From Sphingobacterium sp. ML3W (lineage in GTDB: Bacteria > Bacteroidota > Bacteroidia > Sphingobacteriales > Sphingobacteriaceae): a stretch of 64,000 bases of DNA. Positions 36,106 to 44,804 of this stretch are shown in pieces (the first letter of the stretch is position 1; each line of letters begins with the position of its first letter). The translations under genes were made by a program, and so were the position numbers. The stretch covers positions 3,968,001-4,032,000 of the forward strand of contig NZ_CP009278.1 in assembly GCF_000747525.1 (NCBI RefSeq), read 5' to 3'. The notes beneath the pieces were generated by a model. The model worked only from the letters and a program-made list of their open reading frames with translations, did no database searches and was not told the origin of the DNA.

Positions 36106-38503
36106 ATATGTATTCGTTGTTCCACCTTTGACAGGCCATGTCAATCCAACTTTAAGCATCGGCGCCGAATTATTGAAAAGAGGCCATGAAGTTGCATGGA
36201 TCAGCCTCGATAAAAATCTGATTTACAAGCTACCAGAAGGTGGACAGCTCCTGCTTATTCAATACGATCAAACCGACAAAGAAAAACAAGAAAGCGAGCA
36301 ATACTTAGATATCATCTCTCAAAAGGTTGTTTATGGTATTGATAGTATCAAATTCTTATACGAAGAGGTTCTTATCCCATTAAATAGACATTGCTATAAG
36401 GGTATCATTGCTTTATTAAAGACCTTCCAGCCCGATTTGGTCATTACAGACCAGCAGTTATTTGCGGGTCCGATAGCGGCAAAGATGCTTGGAATACCTT
36501 ATTGCACCTCTGTTACGGCTCCTGCGGCGATTAAAATCATGAATGAGCTACCAAAGGTTCACGAATGGGAAATCAATCAAATCGTATCCTTGCAACAGGA
36601 ATTAGGCATCATGGGACATCATTCGCTCGCTTGCTCGGATTTACTCACATTAGTATTGACTTCCAAGCATTTCTTTGGCGAAATGGACTTACCACCAAAT
36701 TATCAATTTACTGGCCCTGTCTTAACCGAACGCCGTACTTCGTGTTCATTTGATTGGGACAGATTTCATCAAGACACCAAGAGAAAAATCTTGGTCAGTA
36801 TTGGTACAACATTCGACCATGAACATAAAAAAGCTTTTTTTCAAAAAGTAATCGATGCATTCCAAGGAGAGCAAATTACTGTTATCGTTGTATCAGACCC
36901 GCAGCTTTTTGATTATTGGCCAGAAAATTTTATGGTCTATGAACAAGTTCCTCAATTGGAATTACTGGCTCATTTGACGGGGGTCGTTTGTCATGGCGGA
37001 CACAATACCGTATCTGAAACATTACTTCATGGATTACCCCTCGTTGTTATCCCTATTGCTTATGACCAATCTCATGTAGCCGGACGCGTGGTACGTACAG
37101 GTGCTGGAGAACGACTAAATTTCAATAGATTCAAATCACATCATTTAAAAGAAGCTGTAAATACGATTTTGGATAATCCAAGTTATCGTGAAGCTGCCCA
37201 ACTCGTTAGCCGATCATTCATTAATGCAGGAGGCACTTCTACTGCCGCCGATATTTTAGAAAGAACACTTCACTCCATTTCAACTCATTCCATGGTAAAA
37301 TCAAAATTCTTATTTGTAGTTCCACCATTTTTTGGACATATAAGCCCAACATTAAGTGTGGGAGCAAGTCTTATTGCTCGTGGGCATGAGGTAAAATGGT
37401 TTGGTATTACCCCTTTGGACAACAAACATATTCCAGAAGGTGGAAGCTACTTTTATCCTGAAGAAGATCTTATTCCGTATCAGGATGAAATCAAACGTAT
37501 TCTAAAAAGACAGGATGACGGACCTGCTTGTTCTGGTCCTGAGGTGATGAAACTGGCATTGGAGGAAACTTATGTACCATTTGCCAAGATGATGATGCCA
37601 GGATTAGCGCGTTTGATAGAAAACTGGAAGCCCGATGTGATTGTCAATGATTGTATTGCATTTGGGGGAGCACTCTTTGCTCATAAACACAATATTCCGT
37701 GCGTAACGACAACTCCAGTCCCTCCAGACGTCATGGGAGACACCGAGAAAAGCGCTCCAAAAATATTCGAATGGCAGCAAAACCTGATTAAAGGTCTCCA
37801 AAAAGAAATAGGGATTTATGAAGATGGAATTTTCATTCATTCTCATAAATTAAATTTGGTGTTTACTTCACAAGCTTTTGCCGGTTTTGATACCGTTCCA
37901 TCACATATGAAATTTGTGGGCCCAGTAAAAGGACGTCCAAACGATGCTTCATTTGATTGGGAAAAGTTAAATGCGTCTACCACACCAAAAATATTTGTAT
38001 CGTTAGGTACACTCTTGGTCGAAATCCGAAAAGCCTTCTTTGAAAAAATCATTGCAGCCTTTGCTGATCAGCCTGTCACGATTGTAGCAGCTACTCCGCC
38101 CGAAATTTTTGAAGAATGGCCTTCCAATTTCATCGTAAGTAGCTTTGTCCCCCAATCAGCATTAATGCCTCATATGGATATGGTCATCTGTCATGGTGGT
38201 TTCAATACCGTTAATGATACCTTCCGCAATGGATTGCCAATGTTAATTACTCCAATTGCTTATGATCATTTTCATATTGCAAAATTAATTGAACAAGCAG
38301 GTTGTGGTATCAGTATCCGATACAAACGATTACGTGTGGAAGCGTTACGTGAAACCGTTTTTGAATTATTGGAAAATCCTAAATACAGGAATGCTGCCAA
38401 AGAAGTGCTAGACACCTTTACCGCTGCTGGCGGAAATGACAAGGCGGTAGAATTGTTAGAAAATTTTGCAGAAAAAGAACAAGCAACATTAGCTACTGTA
38501 TAG
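36098..38503 (+). CDS. tandem-fused GT1 (MGT-type) glycosyltransferase, two complete halves
   Basis: This 801-aa protein is made of two full GT1/macrolide-glycosyltransferase-like units of about 400 aa each. Unit 1 opens YVFVVPPLTGHVNPTLSIG and has the sugar-nucleotide motif CHGGHNTVSETLLHGLPL. Unit 2 begins at M399 (37292), opens FLFVVPPFFGHISPTLSVG and has CHGGFNTVNDTFRNGLP. Each half carries the donor-binding HGGxNT motif, so both may be active. These enzymes usually transfer hexose from UDP or TDP sugars to lipids, polyketides or carotenoids. Overlap with the hydrolase gene ties it to the synthase. Two sugars could be added, or the halves may have diverged. Confidence 0.9.
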   Translation: MAKYVFVVPPLTGHVNPTLSIGAELLKRGHEVAWISLDKNLIYKLPEGGQLLLIQYDQTDKEKQESEQYLDIISQKVVYGIDSIKFLYEEVLIPLNRHCYKGIIALLKTFQPDLVITDQQLFAGPIAAKMLGIPYCTSVTAPAAIKIMNELPKVHEWEINQIVSLQQELGIMGHHSLACSDLLTLVLTSKHFFGEMDLPPNYQFTGPVLTERRTSCSFDWDRFHQDTKRKILVSIGTTFDHEHKKAFFQKVIDAFQGEQITVIVVSDPQLFDYWPENFMVYEQVPQLELLAHLTGVVCHGGHNTVSETLLHGLPLVVIPIAYDQSHVAGRVVRTGAGERLNFNRFKSHHLKEAVNTILDNPSYREAAQLVSRSFINAGGTSTAADILERTLHSISTHSMVKSKFLFVVPPFFGHISPTLSVGASLIARGHEVKWFGITPLDNKHIPEGGSYFYPEEDLIPYQDEIKRILKRQDDGPACSGPEVMKLALEETYVPFAKMMMPGLARLIENWKPDVIVNDCIAFGGALFAHKHNIPCVTTTPVPPDVMGDTEKSAPKIFEWQQNLIKGLQKEIGIYEDGIFIHSHKLNLVFTSQAFAGFDTVPSHMKFVGPVKGRPNDASFDWEKLNASTTPKIFVSLGTLLVEIRKAFFEKIIAAFADQPVTIVAATPPEIFEEWPSNFIVSSFVPQSALMPHMDMVICHGGFNTVNDTFRNGLPMLITPIAYDHFHIAKLIEQAGCGISIRYKRLRVEALRETVFELLENPKYRNAAKEVLDTFTAAGGNDKAVELLENFAEKEQATLATV

Positions 38504-38506
38504 AGT

Positions 38507-39781
38507 ATGAAGAGAAAATTGTTATTTGGAGAGCGTATGCTTTTGGGCGATGGAGCAGAACCGTTCAATGCTGTTATTCCATTTAGACTAAAGGGTTCCT
38601 TTAAAGAGGCAGATATACAACATGCCTTATTTAAAATTCAAGAGAAACATCCTTGGTTAAAAGCACTCATTAGTCTTGATCAGAAACAAACACCTTGGTT
38701 TGAAGTGCCCGAAAAGGGCATTTCAATACCTATACGTGTGATGACTAGAAAAACTGAAGAAGATTGGCTGCAAGAATCAAAAAAAGAATGGAATACCTCA
38801 TTTGATGGTAGTAAGCTGCCAATGATACGATTCATCTGGATAAAAGGGGAAGAAGTTTCCGATATGTTATTGGTTTTTCATCACTGTATATGTGATGGCG
38901 GTTCTGCGATGTCGTTATTGCGCGAATTTCTTGCAGTACTGGATAACCCAACGGTGGATATTGGCGTAGAAAAACCCATACTCGGCATTCAAGACGTGGT
39001 GCCCCAAAACTTACTAGCTAGTCGTAAACAACAATTCAAAGCCAAGTTTATCGGCCGTCTAGCCGCTACTGCTATTAAATTTATACCGACAGGCAAAAGA
39101 GCTATCGAACGTAAGGAAGATTATCTGATTCACTGGAAATTTGATCAGGATTTAAGCCAACAAATCATCACCCATTGCAAATCAAATGGTTTTACGGTCA
39201 ACACATTCTTATGCGCAATCTTACTTCAAGCATTTTTAAAAATAAGAGGTAATGCGGCCTTCAACAAAGTCTCCTGTCCTGTAGATATTAGACGATTTGC
39301 TCCACAGATAAAAGATGATCATCTCTTTGCATTTGGACTAATGATTGTATTATCCTCAAATAAAAAAATGAGTTTCGAAGAAAATCTCCGTTTGATGCAA
39401 GCAAGCGTGGATCGTAAAACAGCCAAGCTCAATCCATACATCACCATGATGGTTATGGAATCAGCCCATGATGCCTTAGGTAATTTTACCAAGTTATTGA
39501 AAAATGGAAAATCATCCAATGATTGTATGTTTTCCAATTTAGGTCGCATTCAAATTCCACATCAATATGAATCCTTTACATTGGATACTATTTTCAGTCC
39601 TACTGTCATTGGTCCTTTAGGGAACACGACTACACTCGTTACATCTACCTTTAGAAACGAAATGGACTTTTCTTTTGTTGGAAGTGAGGGTTATCTACCT
39701 CATTTTGAAGCATTGGCTATTCGCGATGAAATAAACCGAACAATAAAACTACAACTAGACTCTTTGAAGATATCATGCTAA
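38507..39781 (+). CDS. condensation-superfamily (PapA-like) acyltransferase 1
   Basis: This 424-aa enzyme is of the chloramphenicol-acetyltransferase/condensation-domain superfamily, similar in layout to PapA acyltransferases. The catalytic HHxxxDG motif is intact as FHHCICDGG (H125-H126, D130). A later SNLGRIQIP segment corresponds to the conserved second-lobe region. It should transfer an acyl group from a carrier protein or CoA to a hydroxyl or amine. It follows the glycosyltransferase by 3 bp, so a plausible step is acylation of the sugar or aglycone with a synthase-made chain. It is a paralogue of the next gene. Confidence 0.82.
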   Translation: MKRKLLFGERMLLGDGAEPFNAVIPFRLKGSFKEADIQHALFKIQEKHPWLKALISLDQKQTPWFEVPEKGISIPIRVMTRKTEEDWLQESKKEWNTSFDGSKLPMIRFIWIKGEEVSDMLLVFHHCICDGGSAMSLLREFLAVLDNPTVDIGVEKPILGIQDVVPQNLLASRKQQFKAKFIGRLAATAIKFIPTGKRAIERKEDYLIHWKFDQDLSQQIITHCKSNGFTVNTFLCAILLQAFLKIRGNAAFNKVSCPVDIRRFAPQIKDDHLFAFGLMIVLSSNKKMSFEENLRLMQASVDRKTAKLNPYITMMVMESAHDALGNFTKLLKNGKSSNDCMFSNLGRIQIPHQYESFTLDTIFSPTVIGPLGNTTTLVTSTFRNEMDFSFVGSEGYLPHFEALAIRDEINRTIKLQLDSLKISC

Positions 39782-41022
39782 GACGAAAATTATTGATGGT
39801 AGAAAGGATCATGTATGTGGATTCTACCACACCTTTAAATGCTGTATTCACAGCGAAAATCAAAGGAGCACTATCTGAAGAAAATTTTCAAAATGCATTA
39901 GCTAAAATTCAACAAAAGCATGCATTACTTAGAGCAACAATAGACAATAGCAACGAAAAGCAGCCGCTCTTTGTTGAGCAAAAAAATATTGATTCTATCC
40001 CTCTCCGTATCATTCAACGAAAAACGGATAAGGATTGGTTTACTGAATCGGAAAAAGAATGGTCTCGTTTATTTGTAGAAAAAAACAAACCATTAGCACA
40101 ACTTATCTGGATTAAAGGTGATGGAGTATCCGAGATTCTTTGGGTCATGCCTCACTGTATCTGTGATGGCACAACAATCGCCAACTTAATGAGAGAATTT
40201 CTTTGTTTATTGGATGAACCATCCTTATCCCTAGCGACTTATGAACCCTACGAATCTATCCAAGAGTTTCTTCCAGTGGAATACAGTAAAAAAAACAAGA
40301 AATTCAAAGCGGAGTTCTATTTGGGGTTAGCGCGATTATTTTTTCTAATAAAACGATGCTCGAAAAAAAGGGCTTCAGGAGACAATTATGCCCTGCATTG
40401 GAAATTAGATCCACAAACAACAAAGCACATCACAGAAAAGTGTAAAACTAATGCTATCTCTGTGCATGCTTTTATTTGCGCTGTTTTTATGCAGGCTTTT
40501 CAACAGATACAAGGAAAGGCTGCCAAGGGCAAAGTGATAAGTCCTGTGGATATCCGACACTTTATTCCGGAAATAAAAGAAGACTATATATTTGCTTTTG
40601 CACCGACAGTCGAACTCACGCTAAAATCAGGAAGTCTGTTAGAAAATGCAAAACGAATCAAACAAGACCTCGTACATAAGATAAACAAAATGAACGTAAG
40701 AGAGCTTCTTTGGCTAGGAGAACAAATGCATCCTATCGTACAGAAAATGATAGCCATACTTCGATCAAGTCCGGGAGGTCATGATATTACCTTATCGAAC
40801 ATGGGTAAACTCAATATACCAAATGACTTTAAAAACTTTGAACTTGAAACACTATACAGTCCAACGGTTGCTTTCCCTTGGCTTAACTCCAATACGCTGG
40901 TTGTAAGCACCTTCAAAAACCAAATGGATTTCATATTTATGTCTAATGCCGATTTTCTGACTAAAGATCAAGCTATTGCAATTAAAGATAAGGCGACTCA
41001 ATTATTAACCTCGTCCATATGA
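39775..41022 (+). CDS. condensation-superfamily (PapA-like) acyltransferase 2
   Basis: This 415-aa paralogue of the preceding acyltransferase overlaps it by seven bases. The openings match (RRKLLMVERIMYVDSTTPLNAV here, KRKLLFGERML there). The active-site motif reads MPHCICDG: the first His of HHxxxDG is replaced by Pro126, while the second, catalytic His127 and D131 remain, so activity is likely. LSNMGKLNIP is the second-lobe segment. Together the pair could add two acyl groups to different hydroxyls of one glycosylated product. The two are only moderately similar, so the duplication is old. Confidence 0.82.
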   Translation: MLRRKLLMVERIMYVDSTTPLNAVFTAKIKGALSEENFQNALAKIQQKHALLRATIDNSNEKQPLFVEQKNIDSIPLRIIQRKTDKDWFTESEKEWSRLFVEKNKPLAQLIWIKGDGVSEILWVMPHCICDGTTIANLMREFLCLLDEPSLSLATYEPYESIQEFLPVEYSKKNKKFKAEFYLGLARLFFLIKRCSKKRASGDNYALHWKLDPQTTKHITEKCKTNAISVHAFICAVFMQAFQQIQGKAAKGKVISPVDIRHFIPEIKEDYIFAFAPTVELTLKSGSLLENAKRIKQDLVHKINKMNVRELLWLGEQMHPIVQKMIAILRSSPGGHDITLSNMGKLNIPNDFKNFELETLYSPTVAFPWLNSNTLVVSTFKNQMDFIFMSNADFLTKDQAIAIKDKATQLLTSSI

Positions 41023-41570
41023 AATTTAAATTCCCCTCCCCTCGTCCAAAAAAAATAGCAAAAACGACACTCAGACTCTTTTTAAGAAAGCGTATGATGT
41101 ATTATGTTGTTCCAAATATAGTGTTCAATACCCTCGTTGCGTACGCTAGTTTTCAGGAAGTGGGTTATACACATTTCTTCGCGGGTTCTCAAAGTTTAGC
41201 TCGACTCACGCTTCCCATGGCGATATTTCTACCCTTAATCCTAACAGTGGACATCATTAAAAGAGTTTCAGAGGCTGCCCATCAAGGGGCGATTGAATAT
41301 CGTATAGTCGACGAGCTCAATAAAAACAGATTCATGGCTAAACTGGCTATTATGCATGCGCTGTCAACTGGCCTCTTGATTTTAAGCTTCTTAGTACTTG
41401 CACAACTCAGTTTATCCGAATATTACAAGTTAGATCCAGCTCCCATGGCTATTCTTGATGGTTTCCTCGCTGGTATACTTTCTGTATTATTTACCTATCT
41501 GCCCATTCGGAAATTGAAAAAACATTTTTATAAACCGGTATCAATTGTCACGGTGAATGAAAATGAATAA
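41019..41570 (+). CDS. small membrane protein at the end of the biosynthetic operon
   Basis: This 183-aa protein has a very basic start (MKFKFPSPRPKKIAKTTLRL) and about four hydrophobic segments: YYVVPNIVFNTLVAYASF, LTLPMAIFLPLILTVDII, AIMHALSTGLLILSFLVLAQL and AILDGFLAGILSVLFTYLP. I do not recognise a family. Its start overlaps the acyltransferase stop by four bases, so it is translationally coupled to lipid assembly. It may be a membrane anchor or export partner for the product. A bidirectional terminator follows 76 bp later. Confidence 0.65.
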   Translation: MKFKFPSPRPKKIAKTTLRLFLRKRMMYYVVPNIVFNTLVAYASFQEVGYTHFFAGSQSLARLTLPMAIFLPLILTVDIIKRVSEAAHQGAIEYRIVDELNKNRFMAKLAIMHALSTGLLILSFLVLAQLSLSEYYKLDPAPMAILDGFLAGILSVLFTYLPIRKLKKHFYKPVSIVTVNENE

Positions 41571-41646
41571 AATACATTTTACATTAAATTTGCGAAGCAA
41601 TCACATGTCATATTGTTAAAACAACTTAAAGCAAATCTGTTTTAAA

Positions 41647-41678
41647 ATAAAAAGCTCAACTAATGCTGAGCTTTTTAT
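41647..41678. terminator. bidirectional rho-independent terminator
   Basis: A perfect 12-bp stem (ATAAAAAGCTCA with TGAGCTTTTTAT) and an 8-nt loop have T-rich tails on both strands. It sits between the convergent biosynthetic operon (plus) and the sugar operon (minus), ending both. Confidence 0.88.
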
Positions 41679-41744
41679 TAAATCTAACGTATCGTTATAC
41701 AATCTTCCCGACTATCATCCAAATAACGCTGGCTTTTTATTAAT

Positions 41745-42539
41745 TTACTTCAGCATCTTGATTTGCATATCTTTGTATTCAATCTTCATTGGAGGACCAA
41801 CGTGAACTTGTACTCCGATTAATCCTTTTTCCTTGCGATTCACTTGATCATTATCCAATACCTCCGAAATTAACTTCCCATTGATATAATGCGATAGCTT
41901 ATTATCTTTTGCAACAATCTCAATTTCATTCCAATCGCCTGCTTTTACCACATCAGCTAATTCCGCTGCCGTCGCTAAAGTATCCAAGACAATCAAACTA
42001 CTCCAAGCATTACCTTTCGACTCACCAGGCATGCTCGCTGTTGGATTAGGAATTTCAGTTTGTTGTCCACGATAGGCCAAAGTCGTTCTGTTTCGTTCCT
42101 CATAATTTTGACCAGTATACTGATGCTTACCATCAATATCAGCCTGGTACCCTTTCAATGCATAAGGCAATTCCGTAAAACGTTCACTTCGGTAATTAAT
42201 GCCACTATTGCCATTTTCGGAAATCCGGAATTGAGATTTTAACACAAAATCACCCGGTTCTCCACCTTTCCAGATCAAAAAAGTATTACTCTTTAAAGGT
42301 TCTGCACCTTCCTTAATTTCGCCAACCAATACACCACTATCCATATGCCAATAGCTGCTATCACCTTCCCATCCCGTCAATGTATTAGGATCAAGCATGG
42401 CAATAAAGCCTTCACCATTCATTGCACTATCCGCAGCAGCAATTTGACTTTGGCTTTCTTTAGTATTCCCAGCATTACAGGACACCAGCAAAAAAGAGGC
42501 TGCAACTGTCAAACAACCATATTTTATCATTTTGTTCAT
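41745..42539 (-). CDS. DUF1080 lipoprotein (3-keto-disaccharide hydrolase family)
   Basis: This 264-aa concanavalin-like protein has a lipoprotein signal ending FLLVSC (cysteine about 21). DUF1080 features are in order: MLDPNTLTGWEGDSSYWHMDSGVLVG, DFVLKSQFRISENGNSGINYR, YQADIDG, then DWNEIEIVAKDNKLSHYINGKLI and KGLIGVQVHVGPPMKIEYKDM. DUF1080 members act on 3-keto-glycosides, cleaving the bond after the sugar has been oxidised at C3. As a lipoprotein it would act in the periplasm or at the surface. It is the last gene of an eight-gene minus-strand operon that also encodes oxidoreductases and a SusCD importer. Confidence 0.88.
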   Translation of the reverse strand: MNKMIKYGCLTVAASFLLVSCNAGNTKESQSQIAAADSAMNGEGFIAMLDPNTLTGWEGDSSYWHMDSGVLVGEIKEGAEPLKSNTFLIWKGGEPGDFVLKSQFRISENGNSGINYRSERFTELPYALKGYQADIDGKHQYTGQNYEERNRTTLAYRGQQTEIPNPTASMPGESKGNAWSSLIVLDTLATAAELADVVKAGDWNEIEIVAKDNKLSHYINGKLISEVLDNDQVNRKEKGLIGVQVHVGPPMKIEYKDMQIKMLK

Positions 42540-42565
42540 CTTAATGAGCTAAATCTAATTTCAAA

Positions 42566-43723
42566 TTAATTGTTCCAATCTACGTCTGTATCCGCCCAAC
42601 ATTTATTCTTAGCTGATAGTAAAACAGCCTCACAGACTTTTTGTGTTTCATAGGCATCTTGGAAAGTTGGGTGACATTCTTCACCAGTTTCTATACTCTT
42701 TAGAAAATCAGCTACCTGATGAACAAAAGAATGTTCATAACCAATCGATAATCCTGGTACCCACCATTTGTCCATGTAGGGTTGATCGCCATCAGTAACA
42801 TGGATGGATCGCCAACCTTTCACTATTGATTCATCCTCATTGTTGAAATATTCCAATTTATTGAGGTCATGAAGATCCCAACGTAGAGAGCCTCTTTCAC
42901 CATTGATTTCAAATGTAAAAAGTGCTTTATGCCCTCTAGCATAGCGGGTAGACTCAAATAACCCTAAAGAACCATTATCAAAATGACAGTGAAAAATACA
43001 AGCATCATCAATTTTGACATCTTCCATTTTACCTGTATCCTCATGCAATCGTTGCTTCACAAAAATCTCAGTCATGGCAGAAACATCTTTAATACCACCA
43101 TTCAGCCACATAGCCAAGTCAATACAATGCGCAAGAAGATCTCCTGTCACGCCAGAACCTGCAGCTTCAGCATCCATACGCCAGAAAGCTCGACCACCTT
43201 GCGGTAGGTTTTCATTTATGGTCCAGTCCTGTAGAAAATTGGTCCGATAGTGGAAAACTTTCCCCAGTTTTCCACTATTTATGATCTGTTTAGCGAGGGT
43301 GACAGCTGGTAATCTACGATAATTGTACCATACCATATTCTTAACATTGTTTTTTTCTACCGCATCAACCATCTTCCCTCCCTCTTCCAGAGTTCTGGAC
43401 AAGGGTTTTTCGCATAAAACCATTTTTCCTGCTGCTGCTGCTGCCGTAGCTATTTCCATATGCATATTGTTAGGTGTACAAATATCAATAGCATCGATAT
43501 CATCACGATTGATCAATTTTCTCCAATCCGTTTCAAAAGATTCGTACCCCCATTGTTCCGCAAAAGCTTTGACCTTATCCTCACTACGGGAACAGACAGC
43601 CTTTAGTATAGGTAAATATTCCAGATCAGGAAAAAAATTACTGACACGTTGATAACCATTAGAGTGGGTTCTTCCCATAAATCCACAGCCAATCAATCCT
43701 ATTCTTAATTCTTTTTTCTTCAT
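42566..43723 (-). CDS. Gfo/Idh/MocA-family sugar oxidoreductase
   Basis: This is a cytoplasmic NAD(P)-dependent sugar dehydrogenase. The N-terminal Rossmann fold has [18 protein letters not shown] and [10 protein letters not shown], then EKPL, the conserved Lys-Pro motif of the family. The C-terminal half has [13 protein letters not shown] choose the ATG at 43723; four more residues upstream (MLFV) are possible. No Tat signal is present, unlike many relatives. With DUF1080, isomerase and epimerase-like neighbours it likely oxidises or reduces a sugar carbon (3-keto chemistry). It is separated from the upstream isomerase gene by only about 20 bp. Confidence 0.9.
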   Translation of the reverse strand: MKKKELRIGLIGCGFMGRTHSNGYQRVSNFFPDLEYLPILKAVCSRSEDKVKAFAEQWGYESFETDWRKLINRDDIDAIDICTPNNMHMEIATAAAAAGKMVLCEKPLSRTLEEGGKMVDAVEKNNVKNMVWYNYRRLPAVTLAKQIINSGKLGKVFHYRTNFLQDWTINENLPQGGRAFWRMDAEAAGSGVTGDLLAHCIDLAMWLNGGIKDVSAMTEIFVKQRLHEDTGKMEDVKIDDACIFHCHFDNGSLGLFESTRYARGHKALFTFEINGERGSLRWDLHDLNKLEYFNNEDESIVKGWRSIHVTDGDQPYMDKWWVPGLSIGYEHSFVHQVADFLKSIETGEECHPTFQDAYETQKVCEAVLLSAKNKCWADTDVDWNN

Positions 43724-43742
43724 AACAAATAACATCTAAATT

Positions 43743-44780
43743 TTATACTGACCAGCCGTGTGCATCCCGCACTTTAATCAGTGTTTCTAGAATTGAATTC
43801 CAGGTTTCTTGCTTATGCATAACTTCATTGGGAAACATACATCCGTCCCAACAGATATGGTCAAAAGCCTTGGTCGGATTACCGTTTGCATCACGAAGCC
43901 AGTATCCTGCATCCTTCACAATATCCAGTTTACCATTCGGGTCAGTCGGCAAGCAATGTCTTCCAGTTTTATCATGCGTACCAGAGCCAAATACTGTTCC
44001 ATCATTCTGTGCAACATGAAAATCAATCGTCCAAGGACGAAGCTTATCTGTCAAGAATTGAAGACCTCGTTCCAGCTCGGCTCGATCTTCCCATTGGAAA
44101 TCCGTTTTAAGAATCCGATCCTGAGGCTCATTGTATCCCAGTAGGTATAAAAAAGTATGAGACATATCAGCTTGAAATCCCATATTGTCCCTATCCACCA
44201 TCTCTAAAGTTTCCAACATAATTTTCCAACTTTGCATTCCACCCCAGCAGATTTCTCCTTCCGCCGCAAGCCGCTCTCCATACTCAGCAGCTACATCACA
44301 AGCACGTCTAAATGTTTCAGCAATTATCTTTGTGTTTTCAACCGGACTCTTAGCCCATTCTGCTACACTAGTAGCAGAATCTATACGAATGACATTATTG
44401 GTTCGAATACCTTGTTTTCTCAATTTGTAACCAAACTCACTTGCCTTTTGTACAACTGCAACAAAGCGGTCTCTATCTACTTGAGTACCCATCGCCGAAC
44501 CACCATCAGGTGGCCATATCGGCGCAACCAGAGTACCTATTTCTAGACCATAGCCCCCAACTTTATCCACAACAAGACTTACATTATCATCTGAAGAATC
44601 CAGTTTTACGTGCGGAGTGAATAAACCAAGGTCAATACCATCAAATTTAATACCGTTGACATTTGCATTCGCTGTTTTTTGCAGTAGCTCATCTAAAGAG
44701 ATGATAGGTTCATGATCCCCCTTCCCCACAATACCCGGCCAGGTCGCATTGTGCAATTTCGGAAAATTGTTCTTGCTCAT
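43743..44780 (-). CDS. sugar phosphate isomerase/epimerase-family TIM-barrel protein
   Basis: This 345-aa protein is of the AP-endonuclease-2-like barrel (PF01261 type). Acidic and histidine metal ligands sit in ANVNGIKFDGIDLG, AAEGEICWGG, MGFQADMSHTF and TIDFHVAQNDG, and the C-terminus carries HICWDGCMFPNEV. Members interconvert keto- and aldo-sugars or epimerise them; in 3-keto-sugar operons such proteins are thought to process the 3-keto-hexose after cleavage. It lies between the mannose-isomerase-like cupin and the Gfo/Idh gene with gaps of 20-25 bp. Confidence 0.85.
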   Translation of the reverse strand: MSKNNFPKLHNATWPGIVGKGDHEPIISLDELLQKTANANVNGIKFDGIDLGLFTPHVKLDSSDDNVSLVVDKVGGYGLEIGTLVAPIWPPDGGSAMGTQVDRDRFVAVVQKASEFGYKLRKQGIRTNNVIRIDSATSVAEWAKSPVENTKIIAETFRRACDVAAEYGERLAAEGEICWGGMQSWKIMLETLEMVDRDNMGFQADMSHTFLYLLGYNEPQDRILKTDFQWEDRAELERGLQFLTDKLRPWTIDFHVAQNDGTVFGSGTHDKTGRHCLPTDPNGKLDIVKDAGYWLRDANGNPTKAFDHICWDGCMFPNEVMHKQETWNSILETLIKVRDAHGWSV

Positions 44781-44804
44781 ATGTTCTATTTTTATATCCA
44801 GTAA

